Shown: positions 1 through 7,309, counted from the first letter of the stretch. The stretch is 13,090 nt of DNA from Reyranella sp. (GCA_030679805.1 JAUXST010000947.1:1-13090), one strand, 5' to 3'. The notes: a model not told the origin generated them from the letters alone. Numbers and translations are program-made.

Positions 1-1250
1 ATCAGGCATTGCCCGAGCAGGAGGGCGGCACCCCATCGGCGAACCGCCGACGGTGTCGTGCCGGATATCACGGCACCGACGGCGCCCAGCCAGATGAGAG
101 GCGAGTAGCCGGCAAGATTGTCGAACAGCACCGCACCCAGGGGCGACCGATTGGCGGTCCGTGCTGCTTCGGCGAACTCGGCGAAGACCTCGGGGCGGAA
201 GAGGCTCTTGCCGAACAGCCCGGCAAGCAGCGGACCGAAGGGCGAGCCTGTCCGGAGGTAGGTCCAGACCATCAAGGGCGCGCCCAAGATCAGCCAGGGT
301 GCAGCAGCGGCGGCAAAGATGCGAGCCCGCGCGCCGCCTTCCCTCGATGCACGGCTGGCGAAGAAGACCGCGAGCAGCGCCACCGCGCCGGCGACAGGGA
401 CGAGCGAGACCTTCGAGGAAGCAGCACTCCACGCCAGCAGCGACACTATGAAGGCGAAGCGTGCGGGACCGCAGGCAATCAGCAGCTTGTCGGCGAGGAC
501 CAGGGCGACCACGGCCGTCGCCAGCGACAGGTCGCCGAACGCGTGGCTGCCGCCGGTCACGTGGAAGACCATCGGATAGGCGCCGACAAGCAGTGCTGCC
601 ACCAGGTAGTAGGCAACGGGGGCGGCGATGCCGCGCTGTCGCAGCAGCGACCAGCCCAACCAGACCAAGGTCAGGCTCAGCATCCAGCTCACAATGTTCG
701 GCGCGTCGGGATAGCCCAGCGCATGCAGCGGTGCGGCGAAGAACGCATAGGCCATCTGCGGCAGCACGGCCGACTCGATCGGTGCGCGGTAAACCGCGAG
801 CCCGTGGTCGGCCACGACGCGGGCCGGCAACAACATGTGATAGTAGAGTTCGTCGATCTTGCTGGAAGGAACGACGGCCGTCAGGAGATTCAGGCCGGCG
901 GCCACCGCCGCGATGACGAGGGCGGTCTTGGGAATCGTGGGAAGAGCGTCAGCGCCACGAATCGGCCGACAGAACATCCAGCCCACGGCGCCGCCCGCGA
1001 GCGAGACGCCCCAGAGGACGATCAGGACAGTCGAGGTCGCGGCCTGGCCCATGGCGACGAGTTGGACGGCGAGGCCGGTCGCCTGAATGCCCAGCAGCAC
1101 GGCGACGACCTGGCCAAACGGCGCGGGCAGCTCGATGCGCAACAGCCGCAGAATCAGCAGCCCGAGACCCATGCAGCCCGCGAACGTCGACAGGCCGAGC
1201 AGGAGGACGACGGGCGCCGAATAGGCGTTCAGGGAGAAAAACGAGGTCAA
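1..1250 (-). CDS. GT-C-like polytopic membrane protein (3' end outside window)
   Basis: The minus strand is open from 1250 to the window edge and encodes about 416 residues, most of them in hydrophobic stretches (early ones are APVVLLLGLS and VVAVLLGIQATGLAV), so this is a multi-spanning inner-membrane protein. Around residues 132-139 it reads IDELYYHM, an acidic pair at the end of a membrane segment followed by YYH. That resembles the first-loop DE motif of GT-C (ArnT/PMT-like) transferases, which use lipid-linked sugar donors and act on the periplasmic side. This family call is an inference from fold-type features only. The start is chosen as TTG at 1250-1248 because it overlaps the TGA of the upstream glycosyltransferase (TTGA); the first ATG in frame lies about 26 codons further in. 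The pair is probably translationally coupled and works on the same lipid-linked glycan. The C-terminus is not visible. Confidence 0.75.
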   Translation of the reverse strand, partial: MTSFFSLNAYSAPVVLLLGLSTFAGCMGLGLLILRLLRIELPAPFGQVVAVLLGIQATGLAVQLVAMGQAATSTVLIVLWGVSLAGGAVGWMFCRPIRGADALPTIPKTALVIAAVAAGLNLLTAVVPSSKIDELYYHMLLPARVVADHGLAVYRAPIESAVLPQMAYAFFAAPLHALGYPDAPNIVSWMLSLTLVWLGWSLLRQRGIAAPVAYYLVAALLVGAYPMVFHVTGGSHAFGDLSLATAVVALVLADKLLIACGPARFAFIVSLLAWSAASSKVSLVPVAGAVALLAVFFASRASREGGARARIFAAAAAPWLILGAPLMVWTYLRTGSPFGPLLAGLFGKSLFRPEVFAEFAEAARTANRSPLGAVLFDNLAGYSPLIWLGAVGAVISGTTPSAVRRWGAALLLGQCL

Positions 1251-2002
1251 GGACGGAACGCCGTGGGCAGGTCCTTCCCGAACCAGCCGGTTCGGCGGGC
1301 CAACAGATTGAAGTAGAGAATGTGCCAGATCGCGGCGACACCGTCGCGCCAGCCGATCTTCTTGCCGTCTCCGCGACCGCGCGGCGCATAGGAGATCGGC
1401 AGTTCGACGAGGCGCACATCGAGGTGCGCAATCTTGGCGGTCACTTCCGGCTCGAAACCATAGCGGCGCGATTCCAGGCGGACGTTCTTGATGACGTCCG
1501 CTCTGAAGAACTTGTAGCAGGTCTCCATGTCCGTCAGGCGAAGACCGCTGCAAAGGTTGCTCAAGCAGGTCAGCATCCGGTTGGCCAGATAGTGGATGCC
1601 GCGGGACGGTGGCGGCGTGCCCGGCGTGAAGCGCGAGCCGTACACGACGTCCGCCTGGCCTGCGATGATGGGCTCGACGAGCCGCGCGATCTCGCTGAAA
1701 TCATATTCGAAGTCGGCGTCCTGGATGCCGATGACGGTCCCGGTCGCGCGGGCAATGCCGGCCGCCACCGCTGCCCCTTTGCCGCGGTTGGCCGGCTGGT
1801 CGATGATTAGAACGTCGTTCTTGAACGGGAACCGCCGGATGATCTGGCTGGACTGGTCGGCGGAGCCATCGTTCACGATCACGAGTTCGCACGGCCGGGG
1901 AAGCCGGACACGGTCGATCGCTGCGAGAAGCTTCGCCAGGTGCGGCGCTTCGTTGAACACCGGAATGATCAGGCTGATCTTGTCGGCCCAGGCTTTTGGC
2001 AC
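1247..2002 (-). CDS. Glycosyltransferase family 2 (DPM1-like)
   Basis: A soluble GT-A glycosyltransferase of about 251 residues that probably transfers a nucleotide-sugar residue to a polyprenyl phosphate on the cytoplasmic face. Visible family features in order are the N-terminal strand ISLIIPVFNEA, VNDGS (about residues 43-47), NRGKGAAV, the metal-binding DAD (95-97, in QDADFEYD), YGSRF, LTDMETCYKFF and RRYGFEPEV, then PRGRGDGKKIGWRDG. This set is typical of dolichol-phosphate-mannose-synthase-like bacterial enzymes. There is no C-terminal pair of membrane helices, so it is the short form. The start is uncertain: GTG at 2002 puts ten residues before the first strand, while TTG at 2047 would add 15 residues of no family likeness; neither has a good ribosome site. 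Its stop overlaps the start of the membrane protein downstream, which is the probable user of its lipid-linked product. Confidence 0.88.
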   Translation of the reverse strand: MPKAWADKISLIIPVFNEAPHLAKLLAAIDRVRLPRPCELVIVNDGSADQSSQIIRRFPFKNDVLIIDQPANRGKGAAVAAGIARATGTVIGIQDADFEYDFSEIARLVEPIIAGQADVVYGSRFTPGTPPPSRGIHYLANRMLTCLSNLCSGLRLTDMETCYKFFRADVIKNVRLESRRYGFEPEVTAKIAHLDVRLVELPISYAPRGRGDGKKIGWRDGVAAIWHILYFNLLARRTGWFGKDLPTAFRP

Positions 2003-2090
2003 GTGAGTAACTACCAGATGGGGCCCGATTCGACACCAATTTGACAATCCGGCTGGCCCCCGCCGGCCCGACGCATGCTAGCGTCCACCG

Positions 2091-2097
2091 AGGAGGA
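2091..2097 (+). promoter_or_regulatory. Shine-Dalgarno setting the aldo/keto reductase start
   Basis: AGGAGGA lies 4 nt before ATG 2102. It decides in favour of that start over the in-frame ATG at 2075, which has no ribosome site and would add nine residues encoded by the site itself. Confidence 0.8.
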
Positions 2098-2101
2098 CAC
2101 C

Positions 2102-3103
2102 ATGACCACAGGCACCGCGAAACCCCGCCGGCTCGGCAGCAGCGACCTCACGGTCTTTCCGATCGGGCTCGGTCTGATGTCGCTTTCCGGCGCCTACGGC
2201 AAGAGCGACGACGCCGAGGCGATCCGGGTCATCCACCACGCGCTCGACCAGGGCGTCACCCTGCTCGACAGCTCGGATATGTATGGCTGGGGTCACAACG
2301 AGACCCTGCTCGGCAAGGCGCTGGCGGGCAGTCGCCGCGGCCAGGCAATCCTCGCCACCAAGTTCGGCCAGACCCAGCAGCCCGGCGGCGCCAACGGTGT
2401 CGACGGCCGGCCGGAATATGTGAAGGCCGCCTGCGAGGCGAGCCTCAAGCGACTGGGCGTCGAGGTGATCGATCTCTACTACCAGCATCGCGTCGATCCC
2501 TCGGTGGCGATCGAGGAGACGGTGGGCGCCATGGCCGATCTCGTGAAGGCGGGCAAGGTGAGGGCGCTGGGTCTCAGCGAGGCACGGCCGGAGACGATCC
2601 GCCGGGCGCATGCGGTCCATCCGATCGCCGCGGTGCAGAGCGAGTATTCGCTGCTCTTCCGTGTCGATGCCGAGAAGACGCTCGAGACGACGCGCGTGCT
2701 CGGCATCTCCTTCGTCGCCTATTCGCCGCTCGGCCGCAGCCTGCTGACAGGGGCGGTGCGCCAGGCCGCCGACATTCCGGAAGGCGACGGCCGCGGCCGG
2801 CATCCACGCTTCGCCGCGGACAATCTCGCGCGCAATCTCGCGAAGGTCGCCGCGATCGAAGCGGTTGCAGAGGCCAAGGGCTGCAAGCCGGGGCAGGTGG
2901 CGCTCGCCTGGTTGCTGGCGCAAGGCGAGGACATCGTGCCGATCCCGGGCACCAAACGCTCGGAACGCGTCGACGAGAACCTGGCGGCACTCGATATTGT
3001 CTTGTCGGCCGACGAGGTAGCGCAGCTCTCCGTCGCCCTGCCGCCCGGGTCGGCGGCAGGCACGCGCTATCCCGAGGCGGCAATGAAGGCCGTCTATCTT
3101 TAG
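2102..3103 (+). CDS. Aldo/keto reductase
   Basis: A 333-residue cytosolic NAD(P)H-dependent oxidoreductase of the aldo/keto reductase superfamily that reduces aldehydes or ketones; the substrate cannot be read from the sequence. The full catalytic tetrad is visible: D56 and Y61 in LLDSSDMYG, K87 in ATKFG, H129 in YYQHRVDPS. The C-terminal segment IVPIPGTKRSERVDENLAAL (about 280-300) is the usual cofactor phosphate-binding stretch, and GLGLMSLSGAYG (22-33) is the N-terminal signature seen in AKR11/13-like bacterial proteins. Length is normal. The ATG at 2102 has a strong ribosome site. It is divergent from the glycosyltransferase across about 100 nt, and is followed by an 89-nt gap before the stress protein that holds its own regulatory palindrome, so it is probably a separate transcript. 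Confidence 0.93.
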   Translation: MTTGTAKPRRLGSSDLTVFPIGLGLMSLSGAYGKSDDAEAIRVIHHALDQGVTLLDSSDMYGWGHNETLLGKALAGSRRGQAILATKFGQTQQPGGANGVDGRPEYVKAACEASLKRLGVEVIDLYYQHRVDPSVAIEETVGAMADLVKAGKVRALGLSEARPETIRRAHAVHPIAAVQSEYSLLFRVDAEKTLETTRVLGISFVAYSPLGRSLLTGAVRQAADIPEGDGRGRHPRFAADNLARNLAKVAAIEAVAEAKGCKPGQVALAWLLAQGEDIVPIPGTKRSERVDENLAALDIVLSADEVAQLSVALPPGSAAGTRYPEAAMKAVYL

Positions 3104-3117
3104 GGATCTGTCGATAT

Positions 3118-3131
3118 TTGACGCCTGTCAA
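3118..3131 (+). promoter_or_regulatory. FNR/FixK-type box (TTGAC-N4-GTCAA)
   Basis: TTGACGCCTGTCAA is a perfect 5+5 palindrome in the gap before the universal stress protein, and fits the alphaproteobacterial FNR/FixK pattern TTGAY-N4-RTCAA. Its centre is about 68 nt before ATG 3193. An activator at -41.5 would place the transcript start near 3166 with a 27-nt leader. No convincing -10 is visible there, so the assignment rests on the palindrome, its position and the known control of many usp genes by FNR-family regulators. Confidence 0.5.
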
Positions 3132-3192
3132 TGTCGGGCGTAGTCGATTGGCCTCCAGTACCGCCGCCTCGGCTGGATCGAAGGGAGACAAG

Positions 3193-3630
3193 ATGTACAA
3201 GAACATTCTCATTCCGACGGACGGTACCGTGCTGTCGGAGTCGGCGCTGGAAAAGGGCCTGGCGTTTGCCCGGGAGATCGGCGCCAAGGTCACCGTGATG
3301 ACGACTGTCGAGCCGGCGCCCATGCTGGTGACTGCGTCCGTGCAGCTTGCCGAGACGCAGAGTCGGTATCACCGGAATGCCGTGGAACTGGCGGCGAAGC
3401 ATCTCGACAAAGCCATGGCCGACGCCAAGGGCGCCGGGGTTGCCTGCGAGACCGTCCAGGTCGAACACGACCATCCCTACCAGGCCATCATCGAGACCGC
3501 GGGCAAGAAGGGATGCGACTTGATCGCCATGGCCTCGCACGGCCGGCGCGGCATCTCCGCCCTGGTGCTCGGTAGCGAGACCACGAAAGTGCTGACCCAC
3601 AGCTCGATCCCGGTTCTCGTCTTCCGCTGA
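3193..3630 (+). CDS. Universal stress protein, UspA family
   Basis: A single-domain 145-residue Usp-fold protein, a small cytosolic nucleotide-binding factor used under stress, energy limitation or low oxygen. It opens with the family strand MYKNILIPTDGT (1-12), has a central region rich in charged helices, and ends with ASHGRRGISALVLGS (114-128) and the last strand IPVLVF (139-144). The ATP-loop motif G-x2-G-x9-G(S/T) is kept except that its first glycine is Ala114, a change that may weaken but need not abolish ATP binding. ATG 3193 follows AAGGGAG at 3181-3187. An FNR/FixK-type box precedes it and a cyclase gene starts 21 nt after it. The same reading frame is open far upstream, but only by chance across the aldo/keto reductase gene. 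Confidence 0.95.
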   Translation: MYKNILIPTDGTVLSESALEKGLAFAREIGAKVTVMTTVEPAPMLVTASVQLAETQSRYHRNAVELAAKHLDKAMADAKGAGVACETVQVEHDHPYQAIIETAGKKGCDLIAMASHGRRGISALVLGSETTKVLTHSSIPVLVFR

Positions 3631-3651
3631 GGAACGCGGCGCGGTCGCACG

Positions 3652-5535
3652 ATGTCCAACATCGGCACCAACCGCCGTCTCGCGACCATCCTGTTCGCCG
3701 ACATCGACGGTTACAGCCGCCTGATGCGGGCCGGCGAGGAGCAGACCCTCGTCGACCTGCGCGCGCACCTGGCGGAGCTGGTGGCGCCGGTCGTCGAGCG
3801 CTTCCATGGACGCATCGTCAAGACCGTCGGGGACGGCGTTCTTGTCGAGTTCGGCAGCGCGGTCGAGGCGATCCGATCTGCCGTCGAACTTCAGCGCGGC
3901 ATGGTCGAGCGCAACGTCGGGACCGCGCCGGAACGGCGCCAGGCCTTCCGCATCGGCCTGCACCTGGGCGACATCATCGCCTACGACGACGATGTGTTCG
4001 GCGACACCGTCAACGTTGCCGCCCGCCTGGAGGCTCAAGCCGAACCGGGTTCGATTGTGCTGTCGGACAGCGTGTACGAGCAGGTGCGCGACAAGCTCGC
4101 CCTGCCGTTCCGCGATCTCGGCAAGCGGACCGTCAAGAACATCGACCGGCCGATCCGGATGTATTCGCTCGACGGGGCGGCCCTCGCCGAGACCGATGTG
4201 CCGCCACGTTCCGCAGGTTTCTTTGCCGGCAAGCGGCTGTCGATCATGGTGGCGGGCGTTGCCATCGCCCTGATCGCGCTTGGCGTGACCCTCGCCTACC
4301 GGTCGGGCGGACCGCCGCCCCAGGACGCGATCGGCGCCTTCGGCCGTCCGCCGGCCGAGAGCGGCCTATCGGTCGCCATTCTTGTCCTCATCAATCAGAG
4401 CGGAGATCCCGCCCAGGACTACTTTTCGGACGGTCTTACCGAGGACATCACGAGCGCCCTTGGACGCTTCAAGCAGATCACCGTTCTCTCCTACGGTGCC
4501 GTGCTGCCGTTCCGCGGCAAGGAGATGCCGCTGTCGGAAATCGGCCACGCCCTGCATGCACGGTATCTCGTCGGCGGCAGCGTCCGTCGCATGGGTACGC
4601 GGGTCAGGGTCACCGTCCAGTTGAGCGATGCCGCCAACGGCACTCAGCTCTGGGCCGAGCAGTACGACGACGAGATGACGGACATCTTCGCGGTCCAGGA
4701 GCGGATTGCCCGCCGCATCGCCGGAACCCTGGCGTCCAGCCTGCAGCAGCTTGCACTTCAGCAGAGCCTGCGCAAGCCGACCGACAATCTCGATGCCTAC
4801 GACCTGTTGCTGCGCAGCCGTGCGCTCGCCGCCGATTTGACGCGGGCCGGCAACCGCTCGGCGCGCGATCTGCTGGAGCGGGTGACGCTGCTTTCGCCGA
4901 CCTATGCCGAGGCCTACGCCGAGATGGCCGACCTCTATTTTCAGCGTGCGACGTTCGGTTGGTCGGAGTTTCCGGAGCAGGACATCGATGCGGCCATCCG
5001 GCTCGCCCAGAAGGCGATCGAACTCGACGAGGAATGCGTCCTCGCCCACGGCGTTCTCGCCCGGGCCTATACGGCCTTGCAGAAGTACGAGCTGGGGTTG
5101 GCCGAGTCCGAACGCGCACTGCAGATCAATCCCAGCGATGCCGAGGCGTCGCTCGCCCGGGCCGCGGCGCTGCTATGGACCGGCCGGATCGATGACTCGA
5201 TCGCGGCCGCGGAATTCGCCGTCCATCTCAATCCCAACATCGGTCCCGAAGCTGTGCTCAATCTCGGCCTCGCCTATGTGCTGAGCCGGCGCTACGCCGA
5301 TGCGGTCAAGCTGCTGGAAGCGGCGCGGATACGGTATCCGGCCTATCCGCTGCTCGATTTCCCCCTGGCCGGCGCCTACGCGGAGCTGGGGCGCACTGCC
5401 GATGCGATGGACGCCATCGAACAGGGGCGGCGCAAGAACCCGCACTTCGACCTCACGAGCTTCGGTTCGCGCTTCCAGGATCCGGCATTGCAGAGCAGGA
5501 TCGAGGCAAGCTTGCGCAAGGCCGGCCTCAACTGA
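3652..5535 (+). CDS. Class III adenylate cyclase with TolB-like and TPR domains
   Basis: A 627-residue membrane protein predicted to make cAMP from ATP. The N-terminal cyclase domain (about 8-175) has every expected active-site residue: metal ligands D17 (FADIDGYS) and D61 (VGDG), adenine-contacting K57 and D114, and transition-state N121 and R125 in FGDTVNVAARL. One hydrophobic helix at about 196-216 follows. Next comes a TolB/FlgO-like segment (about 239-365, with NQSGDPAQDYFSDGLTEDI and YLVGGSVRR), then four or more TPR units between about 416 and 600, with repeat ends such as QINPSDAEA and HLNPNIG. This is a common architecture in rhizobia and relatives. A cytoplasmic cyclase with a periplasmic sensing or protein-binding part is the simplest topology. 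It starts 21 nt after the stress protein gene with a weak ribosome site, so co-transcription is likely. The signal sensed is unknown. Confidence 0.92.
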   Translation: MSNIGTNRRLATILFADIDGYSRLMRAGEEQTLVDLRAHLAELVAPVVERFHGRIVKTVGDGVLVEFGSAVEAIRSAVELQRGMVERNVGTAPERRQAFRIGLHLGDIIAYDDDVFGDTVNVAARLEAQAEPGSIVLSDSVYEQVRDKLALPFRDLGKRTVKNIDRPIRMYSLDGAALAETDVPPRSAGFFAGKRLSIMVAGVAIALIALGVTLAYRSGGPPPQDAIGAFGRPPAESGLSVAILVLINQSGDPAQDYFSDGLTEDITSALGRFKQITVLSYGAVLPFRGKEMPLSEIGHALHARYLVGGSVRRMGTRVRVTVQLSDAANGTQLWAEQYDDEMTDIFAVQERIARRIAGTLASSLQQLALQQSLRKPTDNLDAYDLLLRSRALAADLTRAGNRSARDLLERVTLLSPTYAEAYAEMADLYFQRATFGWSEFPEQDIDAAIRLAQKAIELDEECVLAHGVLARAYTALQKYELGLAESERALQINPSDAEASLARAAALLWTGRIDDSIAAAEFAVHLNPNIGPEAVLNLGLAYVLSRRYADAVKLLEAARIRYPAYPLLDFPLAGAYAELGRTADAMDAIEQGRRKNPHFDLTSFGSRFQDPALQSRIEASLRKAGLN

Positions 5536-5559
5536 GCCGGTCTTGAACGAACGCCGGCT
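5535..5559. terminator. Possible bidirectional terminator between convergent genes
   Basis: AGCCGG (5535-5540) and CCGGCT (5554-5559) form a 6-bp inverted repeat around a 13-nt loop, filling the 22 nt between the cyclase stop and the YHS gene stop. There is no T-run on either side, so intrinsic termination is only a possibility. Confidence 0.25.
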
Positions 5560-6010
5560 ACTGGCTCGGCGTGTTCCTGAGGGTTTTCCAGTTGGCGGTC
5601 GCCTTGATCGCGTTTGCGTCGGCTTCCTGGCGGAACCTCTCGGCGCCGCCGGCCCCGGCGAAGACATAGAGATTGCCGTTGGAGATCACCCAGGTGGTCG
5701 GGTCGGACTCGCGCCTGGTACCGCTGGCCATGTTCATGGCGCACGAGCCGCCGAACTGCGGCGCATACTTGTCGGGGTTCGCCTTGAACATGTCGCGGTG
5801 CCGGGCGTTGGCGAAGCGGTAGCGAACGCCGTCCAGGACATACTCGTACTCCACGACGCCCGGCGTGGGCGCGGACAGCGTGAAGTAGGCCACCGGATCG
5901 TAGCCCTTCAATCCCAGGCGCTCCTGCGCCAAGGCACTCATCGGCTCTGCCGCGCTGCCGACAACGGCAGCACATGCCATCACCATCAGAAAACTGCGAC
6001 GCGTCGACAT
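5558..6010 (-). CDS. Exported YHS-domain protein
   Basis: A 150-residue protein with an N-terminal export signal: TRRSFLMVM (3-11) resembles a twin-arginine motif and is followed by a hydrophobic stretch and a likely cut after SALA near residue 28. The mature part has the marks of the secreted YHS family: GYDPVAYF (36-43), YRFANARHRDMF (64-75) and NPDKYAPQFGGSCA (78-91) with the single mature cysteine C90. YHS domains are short cysteine-containing modules found near metal-handling and redox proteins; the job of this exported type is not established. The ATG at 6010 has GGGGA upstream. The frame is open to 6304, but that extension has no family likeness and runs antisense into the neighbouring transport gene. 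It is divergent from the TctC-like gene across 154 nt. Confidence 0.88.
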   Translation of the reverse strand: MSTRRSFLMVMACAAVVGSAAEPMSALAQERLGLKGYDPVAYFTLSAPTPGVVEYEYVLDGVRYRFANARHRDMFKANPDKYAPQFGGSCAMNMASGTRRESDPTTWVISNGNLYVFAGAGGAERFRQEADANAIKATANWKTLRNTPSQ

Positions 6011-6064
6011 TGCTTGGTCCCCACTATGGCGCCGGCAATAGATCGCTCTCTCCGTACCGGCAAA

Positions 6065-6090
6065 TCGCCCCTGAGCCGCAATTGGGGCGA
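6065..6090. promoter_or_regulatory. Inverted repeat in the YHS/TctC divergent gap
   Basis: TCGCCCC (6065-6071) and GGGGCGA (6084-6090) are exact inverted arms of 7 bp around a 12-nt spacer, next to the AT-rich AATATAAAT at 6091-6099. The minus strand there reads ATTTATATT, a possible -10 for the YHS gene with TGCCAC 16 nt before TATATT, which would put the repeat in its leader. It could be an operator shared by the two divergent genes or an RNA hairpin; nothing identifies the binding protein. Confidence 0.35.
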
Positions 6091-6164
6091 AATATAAATG
6101 ACTGTTCAAAGCGTGGCAGGCGGTGCCCGGTTCGCTATTCTGCGCCTCGCATAGGGAGGAATAA

Positions 6165-7145
6165 ATGATCGAGATCGCGCGGCGTCGCCTGATCGGGGCG
6201 GGCATCATGGCAGGGCTGACGGCGGCAGCAGGCAGGGCGGCCTTCGCCCAGAACTTCCCCACCAAGCAGATCCGCTGGATCATCCCCTTCGCGCCCGGCG
6301 GCAACTACGACGTCACCTCGCGCATCGTGGCCGATCCGATGGGGCGCCAGCTCGGCCAGAGCCTCCTGATCGACAACAAGCCCGGCGCGGGCGGTGTGGT
6401 CGGCCTCGAACTCGCGCACAATGCGCCGCCCGACGGTTACACCATCGTCATGGCGAGCTTCACCGTGGGCTACGTGGCGCCAATCTTCGCCGGCAAGAAG
6501 GAGATGCTCTCCCTGTTCGCGCCGGTCGGCATCCTCACCACCGTGCCGATGGTGGTTGTGACACGGGCCGACAGCCGGTTCGCGGACATGAAGAGCCTGC
6601 TGGCGGAGGCCAAGGCCAAGCCCGGTACAGTCAGCATCGGCCATGCCGGCAACGGCACAACCAACCATGTCGCCATCCTGCGCCTGCAGCTCAACGAGGG
6701 CCTGAAGTTCAACGTCATCCCCTATCGCGGTTCGGGCCCGGGCATCGCCGACCTGCTGGCCGGCAACATCGACTGCTACACCGATCAGCTCACCAGCTCG
6801 ATGCCGCACATCAAGTCAGGCAAGTTGCGGCCGCTCGGCACCCTCGGGCTCGACCGCATTCCCGATCTACCCAACGTGCCGACGCTCGGCGATCTCGGTC
6901 TCAAGCCGTTCAACGGCAGCACGACCGCCGGTGTCTTCGCCCACGCCGACACGCCCAAGGCCGTGGTCGCCCGCCTGAACGAGGGTGTCGTGGCCGGCCT
7001 CAAGGACGAGGCGGCGAACAAGCGGTTGCGCGAGCTGGGCGCCATCGTGCGGCCATCGACGCCCGAACAGTTCACGGCGGCGCTCAAGGCCGACGAGGCG
7101 AATGTGTCGGAATTGCTGAAGCTGGGGCTGTTGAAGCCGGAGTAG
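6165..7145 (+). CDS. Tripartite tricarboxylate transporter substrate-binding protein (Bug/TctC family)
   Basis: A 326-residue periplasmic solute-binding protein that captures a small organic acid, usually a carboxylate, for a TctAB-type membrane transporter. The N-terminus ARRRLIGAGIMAG leads into a signal peptide probably cut after AAFA near residue 28, and the basic cluster could suit Tat export. Family signatures are IRWIIPFAPGGNYDVTSRI (about 36-54), DNKPGAGGVVG, PPDGYTIVMA, IGHAGNGTTNHVA, and VIPYRGSGPGIADLLAGNIDCYTDQL, where acid ligands are normally bound by loop backbone groups. ATG 6165 follows AGGGAGGA at 6153-6160. No tctA or tctB lies in the window, as is common for this family, whose members greatly outnumber their membrane partners. 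A small lipoprotein gene follows 20 nt downstream. The ligand cannot be read from the sequence. Confidence 0.95.
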   Translation: MIEIARRRLIGAGIMAGLTAAAGRAAFAQNFPTKQIRWIIPFAPGGNYDVTSRIVADPMGRQLGQSLLIDNKPGAGGVVGLELAHNAPPDGYTIVMASFTVGYVAPIFAGKKEMLSLFAPVGILTTVPMVVVTRADSRFADMKSLLAEAKAKPGTVSIGHAGNGTTNHVAILRLQLNEGLKFNVIPYRGSGPGIADLLAGNIDCYTDQLTSSMPHIKSGKLRPLGTLGLDRIPDLPNVPTLGDLGLKPFNGSTTAGVFAHADTPKAVVARLNEGVVAGLKDEAANKRLRELGAIVRPSTPEQFTAALKADEANVSELLKLGLLKPE

Positions 7146-7165
7146 GCCGGTCCCATATCCTGTCC

Positions 7166-7309
7166 ATGATGACACACCGATCCAAAGCTTTCGCAATGAT
7201 CGTGGCCCTCGTCGCTGCCGTCGTGGTGGCGGGATGCGCATCGTCGGGCACACCTCAGGACGGCCGATACCAGACCCACGGCGGCGGCTGGGACAACTTC
7301 CGCGGCTGA
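7166..7309 (+). CDS. Small lipoprotein, 47 residues
   Basis: A short frame with ATG at 7166 (a second at 7169) and TGA at 7307-7309. It has a positively charged start (MMTHRSKAF), a hydrophobic core (MIVALVAAVVVAG) and a lipobox VVAGC with the lipid-accepting cysteine at residue 24, followed by CASSGTPQDG. The mature peptide would be only 24 residues, ending in RYQTHGGGWDNFRG. The order charged start, hydrophobic core, lipobox, polar tail is hard to produce by chance, and there is no overlapping gene on the other strand, so I take it as real. It begins 20 nt after the binding-protein gene with a poor ribosome site and may be cotranscribed with it. No function is recognised; the aromatic and glycine-rich tail is its most notable part. 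Confidence 0.7.
   Translation: MMTHRSKAFAMIVALVAAVVVAGCASSGTPQDGRYQTHGGGWDNFRG

Noticed and set aside
9..1316. Open frame of 435 codons on the plus strand at the left edge
   Set aside because: The translation is low-complexity and charged, while the opposite strand gives a coherent membrane protein in a coupled pair.
2041..2046. TTGACA as a -35 box for the aldo/keto reductase
   Set aside because: No -10-like hexamer lies 16-18 nt downstream; the nearest candidate, TGCTAG at 2076-2081, is 29 nt away, so I did not list a promoter.
2041..3630. A 529-residue protein fusing an upstream region to the universal stress protein
   Set aside because: The upstream part is the wrong frame of the aldo/keto reductase gene; the Usp fold starts at ATG 3193 with its own ribosome site.
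6011..6304. A 98-residue N-terminal extension of the YHS protein
   Set aside because: The extension runs antisense into the TctC-like gene and would bury the twin-arginine signal inside the protein.
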